DNA of 64,000 nucleotides from Candidatus Fusicatenibacter intestinigallinarum (lineage in GTDB: Bacteria > Bacillota > Clostridia > Lachnospirales > Lachnospiraceae). Below, one piece after another: positions 62,355-64,000 of this stretch. The stretch is taken from positions 1-64,000 of the forward strand of contig DWWU01000016.1 in the NCBI GenBank assembly GCA_019119555.1. Reading direction: 5' to 3'. The position numbers and the translations under genes were made by a program. Numbering within the stretch: the first letter of the stretch is position 1; every line of letters begins with the position of its first letter. The notes under the pieces were generated by a model. That model saw only the letters and a list, made by a program, of their open reading frames with translations. It was not told where the DNA came from and ran no database searches.

Positions 62355-63164
62355 TCAATGATCTCCGTTCTGAGGCAGCCGCAAAGCCGCCGCTTTTCTG
62401 TACTCGGTCGGCGTCATCCCCTCTCTCTGCCGGAACTGACGCATAAAATGAAGTTCTGACTCATAGCCGCAGACTTCCGCCAGCATCCACACCGCCAGAT
62501 CTGTAGTCTCCAGAAGAAATTTTGCCCGCTCCATTCTTGCCTCAATCACATCACGGATACAGGAAATTCCGAAAACCTCCCGGTACAGATGCTGAAAATA
62601 AGAGACACTCAGATGAAGCTGCGATGCCATCGCCGGAACCTGCCAGTGTTTCTCCGGCGTATTGTATATTTCCGTTCTGAGCTCCTGCAGTGCGCGGAAA
62701 TACGGCCTTTCCCACCGTCTGTCCGACTGTTCCTGTATCTGATCCGACAGACCGTACAGCAGTCCTCTCAGCAGCGCATCTTCCGCTTCCGCCTGATACC
62801 TTCCGCCTGCCCGCCGCTTTCTCACCAGAACACGCAGACATCCGGACAGAGACGGAAGATCCGGAAGCGCCAGAGGCGTCTGCACCGGAAGATTCAATTC
62901 TCCCAACAGTTCCTCCTCTCCTTCCGCCACAAAATGCAGCCAGTCATCTTTGTAGGGAGTCCCGACTGAGCCGTAACGCACCGGAGCATGCGGCAGAAAA
63001 AGAACTGCCGTCTGTGGCTCCGTCTCCGTCCGGATGCCGTTCAGATAAAAGTAAGCGGGTGATTTTACCAGCAGCAGCGTATAATCGGGCACGCCCGTCT
63101 GCCGGAGCATCTCATAAGGATGCGCATGTACCGCGTCATATCCTCCGTAAATAAACCGAAGCAT
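62355..63164 (-). CDS. AraC-family regulator next to the GH88 gene
   Basis: A 269-residue regulator. A ligand-binding N-terminal half (PDYTLLLVKSPAYFYLNGIR) is followed by the AraC DNA-binding domain (VPAMASQLHLSVSYFQHLYR, then LAEVCGYESELHFMRQFRQR, ending GMTPTEYRKA). GAGGAGGAG precedes the ATG. It is divergent from the GH88 gene, so control of unsaturated-uronate release is the likely role. It is a different subtype from the AraC protein beside uxuA. Confidence 0.9.
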   Translation of the reverse strand: MLRFIYGGYDAVHAHPYEMLRQTGVPDYTLLLVKSPAYFYLNGIRTETEPQTAVLFLPHAPVRYGSVGTPYKDDWLHFVAEGEEELLGELNLPVQTPLALPDLPSLSGCLRVLVRKRRAGGRYQAEAEDALLRGLLYGLSDQIQEQSDRRWERPYFRALQELRTEIYNTPEKHWQVPAMASQLHLSVSYFQHLYREVFGISCIRDVIEARMERAKFLLETTDLAVWMLAEVCGYESELHFMRQFRQREGMTPTEYRKAAALRLPQNGDH

Positions 63165-63193
63165 CGTCTCCTCCTCACCTGATCTGTTTCTGC

Positions 63194-63290
63194 GTTACCG
63201 TTCAGCCGGATCTGTGCATTCACTGCGCAGACCTGCTGGAAAGCCCAGTGCCTGCGCCCGGAGCATCCGTTTCCGCAGAAAAAGCAGAAT
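63194..63290. repeat. Diverged long repeat
   Basis: GTTACCGTTCAGCC, then ATCTGTGCATTCACTGCGCA and GACC follow the long-element order (arm, then the CTGTGCA hairpin), after which similarity fades through AGTGCCTGCGCCCGGAGCAT. Confidence 0.6.
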
Positions 63291-63316
63291 CCGTCAGTTA
63301 TTCATATTTTAAGTCA

Positions 63317-63345
63317 TTGCTGCCGGACCGTCAATGTACTATATT
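63317..63345 (+). promoter_or_regulatory. Possible promoter of the GH88 gene
   Basis: TTGCTG (63317-63322), 17-bp spacer, TATATT (63340-63345). It implies a leader of about 185 nt that includes the long repeat at 63364-63496. Confidence 0.45.
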
Positions 63346-63363
63346 GAAACGGTAACGAAAAAC

Positions 63364-63496
63364 GTTACAGTTCAGCCAGGTCTGTGCATTTACTGCACAG
63401 AGCGTATGAAAGCATAGCGCCTGTGGGCATCCGGCCCATCGCGAAGCGATTTTCAATGGCCGGATACCGCAACAGTTCAGCTGGCTGAACTGTTAC
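63364..63496. repeat. Long composite repeat, complete, inverted orientation
   Basis: Starts with the lone arm GTTACAGTTCAGCCAG, then the GTCTGTGCA...TGCACAGAG hairpin, the linker GTATGAAAGCATAGCGCCTG, the hairpin GCATCCGGCC...GGCCGGATAC and ends with the full palindrome (GCAACAGTTCAGC / GCTGAACTGTTAC). It is the reverse complement of the order at 54841-54972. Confidence 0.88.
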
Positions 63497-63535
63497 CGAA
63501 AAACCTTATTGCACAAAACAGGAGGATAACGGATT

Positions 63536-64000
63536 ATGCTGTATTCACAGGATCAGACTTGGGCGTCCGAAGCGCTGGAACGCTTTCTATTAAAAATGAC
63601 TGTCATGCGCGAGCGTGCATGTACAAAAATTCCCTACACCACAAAAAACGGAAAATATGACGATAATTCCACACTGGCAGCAGAAAAGAGCATGGGGATC
63701 GGCTGGTGGACCAATGGTTTCTGGGCCGGTATGATGTGGCTGCTGTATCACGAGACAAAAGAGGAACGGTATGCTGAAATCGCTCGCTTTTCCGAAGAAC
63801 AGCTGGACACCTGTTTTGATGAATTTTATGATCTCAGCCATGATCTGGGTTTTGTTTACCAGCCCACCGCCGTTGCTGATTACCGCCTGACCGGTTCACA
63901 GGCAGGAAGACGGCGGGGACTTCATGCCGCATGTCTTCTCGCCGGCCGGTTCAATCCTGCAGGAAATTTTATCCGTGCCTGGAACGACTGGGGCGACGGA
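63536..64000 (+). CDS. GH88 unsaturated glucuronyl hydrolase (partial, runs off the window)
   Basis: The first 155 codons of a GH88 enzyme, which removes the unsaturated uronic acid left by polysaccharide lyases on host glycosaminoglycans or plant glycans. Visible family features are WWTNGFWAGMMWLLYHET near residue 57, the catalytic-site Asp in SHDLGF (residue 103), and AVADYRLTGSQAGRRRGLHA with AAFNPAGN-like FNPAGNFIRAWND at the window end. ATG 63536-63538 has GGAGG ten bases ahead. No signal peptide. Divergent from an AraC regulator and near uxaC/uxuAB, which would consume the released uronate after conversion. Confidence 0.9.
   Translation, partial: MLYSQDQTWASEALERFLLKMTVMRERACTKIPYTTKNGKYDDNSTLAAEKSMGIGWWTNGFWAGMMWLLYHETKEERYAEIARFSEEQLDTCFDEFYDLSHDLGFVYQPTAVADYRLTGSQAGRRRGLHAACLLAGRFNPAGNFIRAWNDWGDG

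Noticed and set aside
640-63496. CRISPR array made of the palindromic repeats
   Set aside because: The copies are scattered over tens of kilobases with genes between them. No regular spacers and no cas genes are present.
640-63496. Palindromic copies as ordinary rho-independent terminators
   Set aside because: Stems are strong but no T-run follows on either strand in most copies, and several genes have separate proper terminators nearby (ptsI, for example).

Overview
The window looks like chromosome of a spore-forming, gut-type clostridium, most likely a Lachnospiraceae member. The reasons are the sporulation genes (spoIIE, yabP, yabQ, a cotS-like gene), the mazG-hup-rqcP-yabP-yabQ-divIC-spoIIE-tilS-hpt-ftsH order known from Firmicutes, strong AGGAGG ribosome sites with frequent TTG/GTG starts, and many glycan-degrading enzymes. 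No rRNA, tRNA, CRISPR array, transposase or phage gene was recognised. Genus-level assignment is not possible from the sequence alone. Layout: 1-4.6 kb holds a CNNM-type membrane protein (cut by the window edge), an M18 aminopeptidase, an amidohydrolase and a purine nucleoside phosphorylase (purine salvage). A GH3 enzyme lies at 4.7-7.1 kb. A little-studied three-gene operon (membrane zinc-ribbon protein, DUF5685-like protein, J-domain protein with a cysteine-rich tail) is at 7.4-9.4 kb. A BlaI/BlaR1-like regulatory operon (10.8-13.8 kb) faces a small secreted or lipoprotein-like gene and a PBP2a-like transpeptidase. Housekeeping genes recO, era, an M16C protease and an SseB-like gene fill 16.4-22 kb. 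A scar with two decayed gene ends (22.25-22.45 kb) precedes an alpha-L-rhamnosidase/DUF5605 glycosidase pair. PTS core genes ptsH-ptsI (26.6-28.6 kb) lie next to a trehalose PTS operon with divergent treR, then another GH13 enzyme. The conserved ftsH-to-mazG division, sporulation and RNA cluster spans 36-44.4 kb, followed by a phosphohexomutase, a cotS-like gene, cca, deoxycytidylate deaminase, upp, rpiB, a degenerate LMW phosphatase, the threonylcarbamoyl-AMP synthase gene and proS. The last 8 kb is a uronate module: AraC regulator, uxuA, uxuB, uxaC, a c-di-AMP receptor-like gene, a second AraC regulator and the start of a GH88 unsaturated glucuronyl hydrolase. The most striking unexplained feature is a dispersed family of about 28-bp palindromes (core GTTCAGC/GCTGAAC, usually with GTAAC/GTTAC or GTCAC/GTGAC ends). 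It occurs some twenty times, mainly in gaps and at the 3' ends of genes, in some cases overlapping stop codons, and once inside tilS. Three long composite versions (about 107-133 bp) carry extra conserved hairpins. The elements look like a REP/BIME- or MITE-type family. How the genes work together: GH88 would release unsaturated uronate, and uxaC, uxuB and uxuA carry glucuronate through fructuronate and mannonate to 2-keto-3-deoxygluconate. PtsI and HPr energise the trehalose PTS, whose trehalose-6-phosphate is cleaved by the adjacent phosphotrehalase under TreR control. All functional statements are inferred from sequence recognition without database searches.
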